From positions 1 to 16,996 of the forward strand of contig CAYOHP010000139.1 of assembly GCA_964403795.1 (NCBI GenBank): a DNA stretch of 16,996 nt, in the 5' to 3' direction. This document shows, one piece after another, positions 1 through 6,567 of this stretch. The first letter of the stretch is position 1. Each line of letters opens with the position of its first letter. The notes below the pieces were generated by a model, which saw only the letters and a list, made by a program, of their open reading frames with translations, was not told the origin of the DNA and did not search any database. This DNA comes from CAYOHP01 sp964403795 [NCBI: uncultured bacterium]. GTDB taxonomy: Bacteria; Muiribacteriota; UBA6191; CAZXTJ01. The position numbers and the translations under genes were made by a program.

Positions 1-2
1 AG

Positions 3-524
3 ATCCGCATGAAGATCGGGGTGCTCTTCGGCAATCCCGAGACCACCACCGGCGGCAACGCCCTCAAGTTCTACGCCTCGCTGCGCCTCGACGTGCGCCG
101 CACCGGAGCGATCAAGAAGGGCGAGGAGAACATCGGCTCCAAGGTCAAGGTCAAGGTCGCCAAGAACAAGATGGCGCCCCCCTTCCGGGTGGCCGAGTGC
201 GACATGATGTTCGGCCAGGGCATCTGCCGGGAGGCCGAGCTCCTCGACCTCGGCGTCCAGCACAACCTGGTCGAGAAGTCGGGCTCCTGGTTCAGCCTGA
301 CCGGAGGCGACCGCATCGGCCAGGGCCGGGAGCAGGCCATGCAATTCCTCACCGAGAACGTGGCGGTGGCCGAGAAGCTCGAGAGCGAACTCCGGGCCCG
401 GCTCTTCCCGCCGCGGCGGCCGGCCGAGGCCGCCCCCGGCGGCAACGGGGCGACGCCTCCGCCCGTCGAGGCGATGGAGAGCGAGACCCGGAGCTCGAAG
501 AAGGGCACCCGCGCCAGCTCCTGA
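3..524 (+). CDS. recA: RecA recombinase, C-terminal part (5' truncated by window edge)
   Basis: This is the C-terminal half of RecA, the ATP-dependent strand-exchange protein that also triggers LexA cleavage. The frame is open from the window edge; Ile-Arg-Met-Lys at the start is internal RecA sequence, so the ATG at 9 is not the true start. Visible landmarks are the L2 DNA-binding loop ([18 protein letters not shown]), the RLD(V/I)RRTGAIK strand, the PPF-x-x-AE-x-D-x-MFG-x-GI segment and the [17 protein letters not shown] stretch that begins the C-terminal domain. About 174 residues are visible. The tail is Pro/Ala/Gly-rich then Lys/Arg-rich, instead of the acidic tail of E. coli RecA. It ends at TGA 522-524 and is followed by a strong hairpin, so it is probably the last gene of its transcript. 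Identity is secure by family resemblance. Confidence 0.97.
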   Translation: MRMKIGVLFGNPETTTGGNALKFYASLRLDVRRTGAIKKGEENIGSKVKVKVAKNKMAPPFRVAECDMMFGQGICREAELLDLGVQHNLVEKSGSWFSLTGGDRIGQGREQAMQFLTENVAVAEKLESELRARLFPPRRPAEAAPGGNGATPPPVEAMESETRSSKKGTRASS

Positions 525-554
525 CGGGGGTCCGGGCGGACCCTGCCCAGGCCT

Positions 555-582
555 GAGGCCCGGCTCCCCGGAGCCGGGCCTC
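555..582 (+). terminator. Hairpin terminator after recA
   Basis: A perfect 12-bp stem (555-566 GAGGCCCGGCTC, 571-582 GAGCCGGGCCTC) closes a 4-nt loop 31 bases after the recA stop codon. It is very GC-rich and followed by TTCGCG, not a clean T-run, so it may act as a terminator typical of high-GC genomes or as a 3'-end stabiliser. The inverted repeat is seen directly; the function is inferred from placement. Confidence 0.75.
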
Positions 583-678
583 TTCGCGACCCGGCGCCCG
601 GCGACCGGCGACCAGGATCGGGAGACCTCCTCGGGGACTTGTCCGACCCGGGCTCGACCCGATCGACGGTAGGACCTG

Positions 679-696
679 CCGGGCTACTCTGCCCGG
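679..696. promoter_or_regulatory. Inverted repeat around a possible -10 element upstream of the EEP-family gene
   Basis: Between recA and the next gene, CCGGGC (679-684) and GCCCGG (691-696) form a perfect 6-bp inverted repeat whose 6-base centre is TACTCT, a plausible -10 hexamer. TCGACG at 663-668 lies 16 bases upstream and could serve as the -35. This would place an operator over the -10 of the gene starting at 759. The repeat is seen; promoter and operator roles are guesses. The rest of 583-758 holds only a short CCGGCGACC tandem repeat near 599-616. Confidence 0.25.
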
Positions 697-758
697 GATA
701 CCGACCGGGTCCGCAGGCGGCGGGTCCGGGGGACGGGTCCAAGGAGTCCCGCACCGCC

Positions 759-1685
759 GTGTCCCTGCGCCTCGCCACCTGGAACGTCCGAGCCCTGCAC
801 CGTCCCGGGGCTCCCCCATGGCCCGACCTCCCCTCCATGGACCAGGCCCGGGTCGACGCCAAGCTCGACTTCCTCGAGGAGCGGATCCGGGCGGTCCGGC
901 CCCAGGTGCTGGCGGTCCAGGAGATCTGCGATCCCGAGAGCTTCGAGGCCCTCCGGGCGCGGCTGGCCGACCTCCTGCCCGACGGCTACCTGGGGCCCCG
1001 CGGCGAGGGCTCCGGTCTCCGGGTCGGCATCCTGGTCGCAGGCAAGATCGAGTCGGCCACCGCCATCCAGGAGATCCCCGCCGCCGGTCGTTTCGGCTTC
1101 GAGGCGGGCGACCCACCGCTGCGCACCCGGTTCCGCAGGGCCGTGATCCAGGCCACGGTACAGGTCGGTGCCGAGACCCTGCGGGTCCACGCCGTCCACC
1201 TCAAGGCCAAGCGCCCCGAGATGCTTGCCGGGGAGGATCCCTCCCGGGATCCCAGCGCCACCGCCCGTGCCATGGGACGGAGCCTGGCGATCCGGTCCGC
1301 CGAGGCCGCCGGCCTCCGGGCCGTGCTCGACGAGACCCTGGCCGCGGCCGGCCGCGGCGTGGTGCTGATGGGGGACCTGAACGACGGTCCCGAGGCGGTG
1401 ACCACCCAGATCCTGGCCGAGCCCCCGGGACCCGACGCCGCAGCGATCGACCCGCGCGGCAAGGGCTTCGTCAACACCCACGACCTGCAACGCAAGCGCA
1501 CCCCGCGGCGCACGGCCTACACCCATGTCTTCGAGGGTCGCCCCGAAGCCCTCGACCATGTGATCGTCTCCAACGACCTGGCTGCAAGGTTCCGCCGGGT
1601 GCGGGTCTACAACGACTTCCTCGAGGACGCCGACGACGAGCCGACGCTGACCGACCACGGCCTGGTGCTGGTGGAGCTGGGATAG
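759..1685 (+). CDS. Endonuclease/exonuclease/phosphatase (EEP) fold family protein
   Basis: A predicted Mg2+-dependent phosphoesterase of the EEP superfamily (relatives cleave DNA, RNA, phospholipids or inositol phosphates); the substrate cannot be told. Nearly all family motifs are visible in order: ATWNVRAL with Asn9, VLAVQEICD with metal-binding Glu55, VHAVHLKAKR, GDLND with Asp206 and Asn208, LDHVIVSNDL, and a C-terminal TDH motif with Asp299-His300 acting as the usual SDH pair. With the chosen start it has 308 residues, normal for the family. I chose GTG 759 because the fold begins immediately after it and AAGGAG lies upstream at 741-746; the frame stays open further upstream to a TTG at 639, but that extension is Gly/Pro-rich and unlike the family. 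No signal peptide is evident from GTG 759, so it is probably cytoplasmic. The next gene starts 7 bases after its stop. Confidence 0.85.
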   Translation: MSLRLATWNVRALHRPGAPPWPDLPSMDQARVDAKLDFLEERIRAVRPQVLAVQEICDPESFEALRARLADLLPDGYLGPRGEGSGLRVGILVAGKIESATAIQEIPAAGRFGFEAGDPPLRTRFRRAVIQATVQVGAETLRVHAVHLKAKRPEMLAGEDPSRDPSATARAMGRSLAIRSAEAAGLRAVLDETLAAAGRGVVLMGDLNDGPEAVTTQILAEPPGPDAAAIDPRGKGFVNTHDLQRKRTPRRTAYTHVFEGRPEALDHVIVSNDLAARFRRVRVYNDFLEDADDEPTLTDHGLVLVELG

Positions 1686-1691
1686 CGATCC

Positions 1692-2612
1692 TTGGCTACC
1701 TGCCGACCTCCTCCGGTGCTCGCCCTCCTGGTCCTCGGGGCCTCGGGCCTGCCGGTCGACGCCCAGTCCTGGCTCGGCAGTCCGGACCACATCGCCTGGC
1801 AGCGCACCGCGAGAGTCTGCCTCGCCAAGGTGCAGACCCTGGACGGGGCGCTGGAGATGTTCAGCCTCGACCACGAGGTGCCACGGGAAGCGCTCGTCTA
1901 CGACGCCACCCTGATCACGTACCTCTATCGGATGGGGTACCTGGACGGCGGCGATGACGACTGTCCGTCCACCCGGAGCTGGCGGGACTACTGGCTCTCC
2001 GGGGACGGGATGGAGTGCCGGATCCACGGGAACAAGAAGCGGCCGAGAGCCAGGGACTCCGCCCTGCCGGAACGGCTCGTCCCGCCCCTTCGCCCGGTAG
2101 CCGGCGTGACCCCACCGGAGCACTACTTCGGGTCCAGCCACAACCGGTACCTCTACCAGGCGGCGGCCTTGCTCGGGCCCATGGCGCCCCGGCGGGAGCA
2201 GTTCGACCTGGCGGTGCGTCTGGCCCGCGAGACCGAACCCGACAGCCCGGGCGAAACGGAGGTCCATGTCGTCGCCGCCAGGTGGTATCTCGATGCCGAG
2301 AAGTGGAACGAACCCTCGGGGGTGAGCGGGACGGACGCGTGGAAGGGCATCCAGCACCTGGAGGCCGCTCTGGCCGTGGCGCCTCCCGACCCGGCCTCGG
2401 AGCTCTGGTCCGAGGTGACGCCTCGACTCCTCACCGGGTACTCGGCCTGGGGGGGCCTGAAGGAGCCTGTGCCGCCCGCCCACGGCCTGCTCGGCCCGTC
2501 CGGGACCCGATCGCTCCTGGCGACCCTGGAACGCTGGCAGGCAACCGCGAGTCCGGACTCCGCCGCGCTCATCGGGACGCGGGTCCGGCAGCTGAAGAGC
2601 ACCTCGAAGTGA
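1692..2612 (+). CDS. Exported protein with pseudopilin-like cysteine domain
   Basis: A 306-aa protein I cannot assign to a named family. Residues 1-24 look like a Sec signal peptide (Arg5, hydrophobic 9-20, possible cleavage after VDA). Residues 40-114 carry a pattern resembling the C-terminal domains of some prepilin-type proteins: Cys43 followed by LDGALEMFSLDHE, a hydrophobic stretch LITYLYRMGYL, then Cys91-Pro, Tyr100, Cys109 and His112-Gly113. The prepilin cleavage/methylation N-terminus (GFTLIE type) is absent. Residues 130-306 are rich in helical Ala/Leu repeats, somewhat TPR-like, with Trp- and Pro-rich connectors. The TTG start at 1692 gives the best signal peptide; GTG 1716 is an alternative that shortens it. 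It is probably cotranscribed with the EEP gene and converges on the cNMP-binding/TadZ gene. Function unknown. Confidence 0.7.
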   Translation: MATCRPPPVLALLVLGASGLPVDAQSWLGSPDHIAWQRTARVCLAKVQTLDGALEMFSLDHEVPREALVYDATLITYLYRMGYLDGGDDDCPSTRSWRDYWLSGDGMECRIHGNKKRPRARDSALPERLVPPLRPVAGVTPPEHYFGSSHNRYLYQAAALLGPMAPRREQFDLAVRLARETEPDSPGETEVHVVAARWYLDAEKWNEPSGVSGTDAWKGIQHLEAALAVAPPDPASELWSEVTPRLLTGYSAWGGLKEPVPPAHGLLGPSGTRSLLATLERWQATASPDSAALIGTRVRQLKSTSK

Positions 2613-2636
2613 CCAGGGAGCGGCTCGGCCTGGGAG

Positions 2637-2672
2637 TCTCCCCGGTGCCCTACCCTCGCGGGGCTCGGGGAG
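2637..2672. terminator. Possible bidirectional terminator between convergent genes
   Basis: The 60-base gap between two convergent genes contains CTCCCCG (2637-2643) and CGGGGAG (2666-2672), a perfect 7-bp inverted repeat with a 22-base loop. Its place between two stop codons suits a shared terminator, but the stem is short, the loop long, and there is no T-run. Confidence 0.3.
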
Positions 2673-3977
2673 TCACCCGCCCGAGGGTCTTGGGTTCGAC
2701 CCCCGGAAAAATAGGTTCCAGAGCGAGAAGCCGCGCTCCTCCTTGGTGACGGGAGCCGGGCGGTCGGCGGAGATGTCCTTCACGTCGCCGTAGGGGAGCA
2801 GGTAGCCGCGGGCACCGTTCATCACGTCGATGGCGGCCCTCGAACCCTTCCGCTCGTCGACCAGCAGCTTGCCGGCGTTGATGGACTCCATGACCGGCTT
2901 CACGTCCACCTCGACCCGGAAGCAGATCTCGCGCTTCAGGTCCCGCTCGATCTCCTCGGGGCTGTAGCCGAAGCTCGAGACCTTGTTCAGCACGATGCGG
3001 AAGCGCTCGGTATCGAACCCGGCCCGGCCCAGGAGGTCGAGGCAGCGGATGGTCCGGGTGATGGAGATGATGTCGTTCTCCATGACGCAAAGCACGTCGT
3101 CGGCCATCTCGAAGACGGTGAGGGTGGCATCCGAGAGGGTGGAGCGGGTGTCGACCACCACGTAGTCGTAGGCCCGTTGCAGTTCCTCGACGATCGAGCG
3201 CACGTGGCTCGGACCGAAACGCATGGCGTCCTCGGTACGGGCCGGGGCCGGGAAGAGGGCGAACCCCTGGGGCAGGTCGATCAGGGTCTCCTGCACGTCC
3301 ATGGGGCTCACGGTCTCGGATCCGCTGGAAGCGATGGCATCGGCCAGCCGGTTCTGGCTGCGCTGGTCGACGAGCACGTGGCAGGCCCCGAACTCGAGAT
3401 CGGCGTCGAACAGGACCACCCGTTTCTTCGAGAGGTCCCGCACCTTCTTGGCGAAGTTGGCGGCGAGGAAGGTCGTCCCCGCCCCTCCCCGGGGCGAGAA
3501 GAAGACCACCACCCTCCCGGACTCGTCCTGGCCCCGGTCGAAGTCCAGCTTCACGGCGTTGGCCTCGAGCTCGGCCAGCCGGGCCCGGGTCACTTCCATG
3601 ACGGTGTCGGCGAAGAGGGGATCCTCGCTCATCATGGAGTCGAAGCCGAGCTTGTCGACCTTCAGCAGCCGGCTCGACTCGGCCGCCACCGCGTCGGCGG
3701 TCCGCCGCGAGCCCCGCAGCATCCCGATCTCGCCGAAGAACTGCCCCGGTCCGAGGTCCCGGTACTCGGGGTTCTCGGAGGACTCGGCGGAGATCTCGAC
3801 CGAGATCTTCCCCGCCAGGATGGCGTAGAAGCAATCCGAGGCGTCGCCCCGCTTGAAGACATGCCGTCCCGCCTTGACCTCGACCTCCTCGAGCGAGGGC
3901 TCCAGACGCTCCAGATCGGAGGGCGAGAGGTTGCGGAAGAGCGGGAGGTTCTGGAGCAGATCGGACTTGCGGGCCAT
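2673..3977 (-). CDS. cNMP-binding domain fused to TadZ/CpaE-type ATPase
   Basis: A 434-aa two-domain protein. Residues about 8-125 form a cyclic-nucleotide-binding domain with the phosphate-binding cassette FGE-IGMLRGSR-RTAD (Glu83, Arg92), so cAMP or cGMP binding is plausible. Residues about 155-400 are a SIMIBI ATPase of the TadZ/CpaE group: VVVFFSPRGGAGTTF (160-169) is the deviant Walker A, with Arg and Thr where MinD has the two lysines, as is common in TadZ proteins; LFDADLEFGACHVLVD and YDYVVVDTRSTLSDATL follow. TadZ/CpaE position Tad-type pili at a cell pole, and CpaE normally carries a receiver-like domain where this protein has the cNMP sensor. ATG 3977 is preceded by GAGGGAG at a good distance. 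No Tad pilus genes are visible nearby, so it could instead control another polar or secretion machine. Confidence 0.85.
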   Translation of the reverse strand: MARKSDLLQNLPLFRNLSPSDLERLEPSLEEVEVKAGRHVFKRGDASDCFYAILAGKISVEISAESSENPEYRDLGPGQFFGEIGMLRGSRRTADAVAAESSRLLKVDKLGFDSMMSEDPLFADTVMEVTRARLAELEANAVKLDFDRGQDESGRVVVFFSPRGGAGTTFLAANFAKKVRDLSKKRVVLFDADLEFGACHVLVDQRSQNRLADAIASSGSETVSPMDVQETLIDLPQGFALFPAPARTEDAMRFGPSHVRSIVEELQRAYDYVVVDTRSTLSDATLTVFEMADDVLCVMENDIISITRTIRCLDLLGRAGFDTERFRIVLNKVSSFGYSPEEIERDLKREICFRVEVDVKPVMESINAGKLLVDERKGSRAAIDVMNGARGYLLPYGDVKDISADRPAPVTKEERGFSLWNLFFRGSNPRPSGG

Positions 3978-4060
3978 GGCGTCGTCTCCCTCGCCTGGCT
4001 CCCTGGAGAGAGGTTCCCAGCCAGGAGCGCTCCGGGGTAGTGTAGGCCCGGCCGTTCGCC
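3978..4060. promoter_or_regulatory. Divergent promoter region
   Basis: An 83-base gap separates the divergent cNMP/TadZ gene and the 255-aa gene. On the plus strand TTCCCA (4014-4019) and TAGTGT (4038-4043), 18 bases apart, resemble a sigma-70 promoter that would start transcription about 10 bases before ATG 4061. On the minus strand the complement of the same segment offers TACACT as a possible -10 for the other gene. Both are weak pattern matches; the only firm point is that both promoters must lie here or inside the neighbouring genes. Confidence 0.35.
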
Positions 4061-4828
4061 ATGGAGAAGACCACGGTACCCATCTGGGCCATGCTGCCCG
4101 CCGCCGCCCCCGAGTCCCACCGTCGCGCCTGGGAACGGGCCTGGAGCCGATGGTTCGAAGGTCGTCGGACCCGGCCCGCCACCCCCCAGGCCATGGGCGC
4201 CCAGATCGGGATCCTGATCGGCCTGCTGGTCGAGGACCCCGAGACGCCGCCCGAGTTCGCGGTCGGGATCGTCGACGCCCACCTCACCGAGGGGCGAGGC
4301 GCCCCCGATGGGATCGGGCCCCGGGCCCGACTCCTGCTGGCGGCGCTCCGGCGGGACCATTGGCGGGAGGCATGGCTGCCGGCGGCCCTGGTCGGCCTCC
4401 AGGAGGGCGAGGCGGAACTCCAGCCTACCGACCGCATCGAGCTCTCGGCGCGACTGCTCCGGGATGCCCGGGTACCCGCCAGCCAGCGTCCCCTGGTCAT
4501 GGCGCTGGCCATGCTGGGACGCCCGCCCCGCCGCGACCCCGACCTGGGAGCGCTGGTGTCGGCCGTGCTCCGGGCCCCCGACGCCGATCCCTCCAGCCGG
4601 GCCGGCCTGGCCCGATTGGTCCACCGATCCGGATGGCTGGTGGCCCGACCCGGGGCCGACCACGGGCAGGACGGCCTCGACGACTCGGTGCGGGGCTCCC
4701 TGCGCCGGTTCCGGGAGGTGCGTCTGCTCATCCCCCAGCGGGTGGTCGACGCCGTGGCGGCGGAGCTCGCCGCCCTCGGCGATTCCCGGGCCGACGAGTC
4801 GGCAGCCTTGCATCTCCACGTGGTGTGA
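4061..4828 (+). CDS. Conserved-looking protein of unknown function, first gene of the glucan/polyphosphate cluster
   Basis: A 255-aa protein I do not recognise. It has no signal peptide or membrane segment and reads as a soluble, mostly helical protein: long Ala/Leu/Arg helices, a Trp-containing N-terminus (PIWAMLPAAAP, HRRAWERAWSRWFEGRR), a repeated hydrophobic pattern near residues 45-60 (QIGILIGLLVEDPE), and an Arg-rich C-terminal region (RRFREVRLLIPQRVVDAV). The ATG has no clear Shine-Dalgarno sequence and may be translated from a very short leader. Its codon use is like its neighbours. The GT35-family gene begins 44 bases after its stop on the same strand, so the two are probably cotranscribed and it may assist or regulate glucan metabolism; that is inference only. 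Confidence 0.7.
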   Translation: MEKTTVPIWAMLPAAAPESHRRAWERAWSRWFEGRRTRPATPQAMGAQIGILIGLLVEDPETPPEFAVGIVDAHLTEGRGAPDGIGPRARLLLAALRRDHWREAWLPAALVGLQEGEAELQPTDRIELSARLLRDARVPASQRPLVMALAMLGRPPRRDPDLGALVSAVLRAPDADPSSRAGLARLVHRSGWLVARPGADHGQDGLDDSVRGSLRRFREVRLLIPQRVVDAVAAELAALGDSRADESAALHLHVV

Positions 4829-4872
4829 TGTTCTCCTTGCCGCCCCCCGAAACCTGAAAGGCCGAACGCCAA

Positions 4873-6468
4873 GTGACCCAGAAGTTTCCCCGCGTCGCCT
4901 ACTTCTCCATGGAAGTGGCCCTCGACCAGGCGCTGAAGACCTACGCCGGCGGCCTCGGCTTCCTGGCCGGCAGCCACCTCCGCAGCGCCCACGAGCTCGG
5001 CCATCCCATGGTGGGCGTCTCCATCCTGTGGAGCTACGGCTACTACGACCAGGTCCTGGGCCACGAGGGCGACGTCACCGTCAAGCGGATCCGCAAGCAC
5101 TACCACTTCCTGAAGGACCCGGGGATCCTGGTGCCGGTCACCATCCGCGGCCAGCGGGTCCTGGTGAAGGCCTTCCTGGTCGAGCCCCAGGTCTTCGGGG
5201 CGGTCCCGGTCTATCTGCTGACCACCGACATCCCCCAGAACCCGACCCCGGCCCGATCCATCACCCACTCGCTCTACGACGCCGACGAGGTGATCCGGCT
5301 GGCCCAGGAGATCGTGCTCGGGCGGGGCGGCTGCCGGGTCCTGGAGGCCGCCGGGGAGCACATCGACCTCTACCACATGAACGAGGGTCATGCGCTGCCG
5401 CTGGCCTTCGAGCTCCTGAACCGGACGGGGAGCCTGCCCGAGGTGCGCAAGCGCCTGGTCTTCACCACCCACACCCCCATCAAGGCCGGGAACGAGGTCC
5501 ACGACGTCGACCTCATGAGCGAGATGGGGTTCTTCGGACCCGGCGTCGGACGGGAAGCCGCTTCCGAGCTCGGGGGCTTCGCCTTCAGCCTGACCGCAGC
5601 CGCGCTGCGCATGTCGAAGCGGGCCAACGCCGTGAGCCAGCGCCACGGCGAGGTCGCCAACGAGATGTGGGCCCACGTCAACGACCGCTGCCCGATCATC
5701 GCCATCACCAACGCCCAGAGCCGGAGCTACTGGCAGGACCCGGCGCTGGCCTCGGCCCTGGCCCGGGAGGACATGCCCGGCCTGCTGGCCCGGAAGCGCG
5801 AGATGAAGACCGAGCTGTTCCGCCGGATCGCCGACGAGTCCGGCAAGCTCTTCGATCCCGACGTCTGTACGGTGGTGTGGGCCCGCAGGTTCGCGGACTA
5901 CAAGCGGGCCTGGATGCCGCTCAAGGACAAGCCGTGGCTCGAACGGCTCCTGCGCGAGAAGCGCATGCAGATCGTCTGGTCCGGCAAGCCCCATCCCAAC
6001 GACACCGGCGCCTGCGAACTCATCAACTGGGTCCAGACCGAGGTACGCGACCTTCCGGGCGCGGCCCTGGTCACCGGCTACGAACTGAACCTCTCGCGAC
6101 AGCTCAAGTTCGCGGCCGACGTCTGGCTGAACACTCCCCGCAGGCCCAAGGAGGCCAGCGGCACCTCCGGGATGTCCGCCGCCATGAACGGGGCGATCCA
6201 CGTCTCGACCCAGGACGGATGGCACCTGGAGTACGCCGACGAAGGGGTGAACTCCTTCTCGATCGGCGGGACCGGGCCCACCGACGAGGAGACCGACGAC
6301 GAGGACCACGCCTCGATGTGCCGGATCCTGGAACACGAGGTCCTGCCCCGGTTCGCCGACCGGGAGCGCTGGGCCTCGACCATGGCCGCGGCCATGAGGT
6401 CGGTGGTTCCCTTCTTCGACTCGCACCGCATGGTCGAGGAGTACCAGACCCGCCTCTACGCCGACTGA
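4873..6468 (+). CDS. Alpha-glucan phosphorylase family (GT35) protein with PLP lysine replaced by serine
   Basis: A 531-aa member of the short alpha-glucan phosphorylase group, whose members release glucose-1-phosphate from glycogen or maltodextrins using PLP. Family landmarks run in order: VAYFSMEVALDQ, TYAGGLGFLAG (glycine loop), YHMNEGHALPLAFELL, FTTHTPIKAGNE, NAVSQRHGEVANEMW, ARRFADYKRAW (phosphate-site Arg/Lys), VWSGKPHPNDTG, ADVWLNTPRRPKEASG, and DGWHLEY. The motif that should read GTSGMKAAxNG reads GTSGMSAAMNG: residue 435 is Ser (TCC 6175-6177), where the family has the lysine that forms the PLP Schiff base. ITNGVH is also altered to ITNAQS. The fold is intact, so it may be a divergent transferase, a regulator or an inactive homologue. 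GTG 4873 is chosen because the conserved sequence begins at residue 6 and GAAAGG lies about 11 bases upstream. Confidence 0.88.
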   Translation: MTQKFPRVAYFSMEVALDQALKTYAGGLGFLAGSHLRSAHELGHPMVGVSILWSYGYYDQVLGHEGDVTVKRIRKHYHFLKDPGILVPVTIRGQRVLVKAFLVEPQVFGAVPVYLLTTDIPQNPTPARSITHSLYDADEVIRLAQEIVLGRGGCRVLEAAGEHIDLYHMNEGHALPLAFELLNRTGSLPEVRKRLVFTTHTPIKAGNEVHDVDLMSEMGFFGPGVGREAASELGGFAFSLTAAALRMSKRANAVSQRHGEVANEMWAHVNDRCPIIAITNAQSRSYWQDPALASALAREDMPGLLARKREMKTELFRRIADESGKLFDPDVCTVVWARRFADYKRAWMPLKDKPWLERLLREKRMQIVWSGKPHPNDTGACELINWVQTEVRDLPGAALVTGYELNLSRQLKFAADVWLNTPRRPKEASGTSGMSAAMNGAIHVSTQDGWHLEYADEGVNSFSIGGTGPTDEETDDEDHASMCRILEHEVLPRFADRERWASTMAAAMRSVVPFFDSHRMVEEYQTRLYAD

Positions 6469-6500
6469 CGACAGGTCCCCGCCCCGGAGGGCTCCGGTTT

Positions 6501-6543
6501 GGTCGACCGGCGGCGCCCGGCCGACCGGGTTCGCCCCCGGTCG
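6501..6543 (+). promoter_or_regulatory. Two overlapping, mutually exclusive hairpins upstream of ppk1
   Basis: Between the GT35 gene and ppk1, 6501-6510 can pair with 6517-6526 (9 pairs, one A/C mismatch) and 6522-6529 (CGACCGGG) can pair perfectly with 6536-6543 (CCCGGTCG). The two share bases 6522-6526, so only one can form at a time. Placement after a stop and before ppk1 suits a terminator or attenuator. TATCCT at 6554-6559 just downstream could be a -10 giving a nearly leaderless ppk1 message. Structures are seen; roles are inferred. Confidence 0.35.
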
Positions 6544-6567
6544 AAGACCGCGCTATCCTCGGTGGAG

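Noticed and set aside
595-620. Short tandem GGCGACC repeats downstream of the recA terminator
   Set aside because: Only two imperfect units; too short and too GC-biased to call a repeat array or CRISPR.
684-2483. A 599-codon minus-strand open frame opposite the EEP and pseudopilin-like genes
   Set aside because: The plus-strand EEP gene has its full catalytic motif set, whereas the minus frame is Gly/Val/His-rich shadow sequence.
2650-6426. A 1258-codon open frame on the minus strand
   Set aside because: It runs antisense through three well-supported genes (TadZ-like frame shifted, unknown 255-aa, GT35) and its sequence is low-complexity Gly/Arg/Pro; long shadow frames are expected at this GC content.
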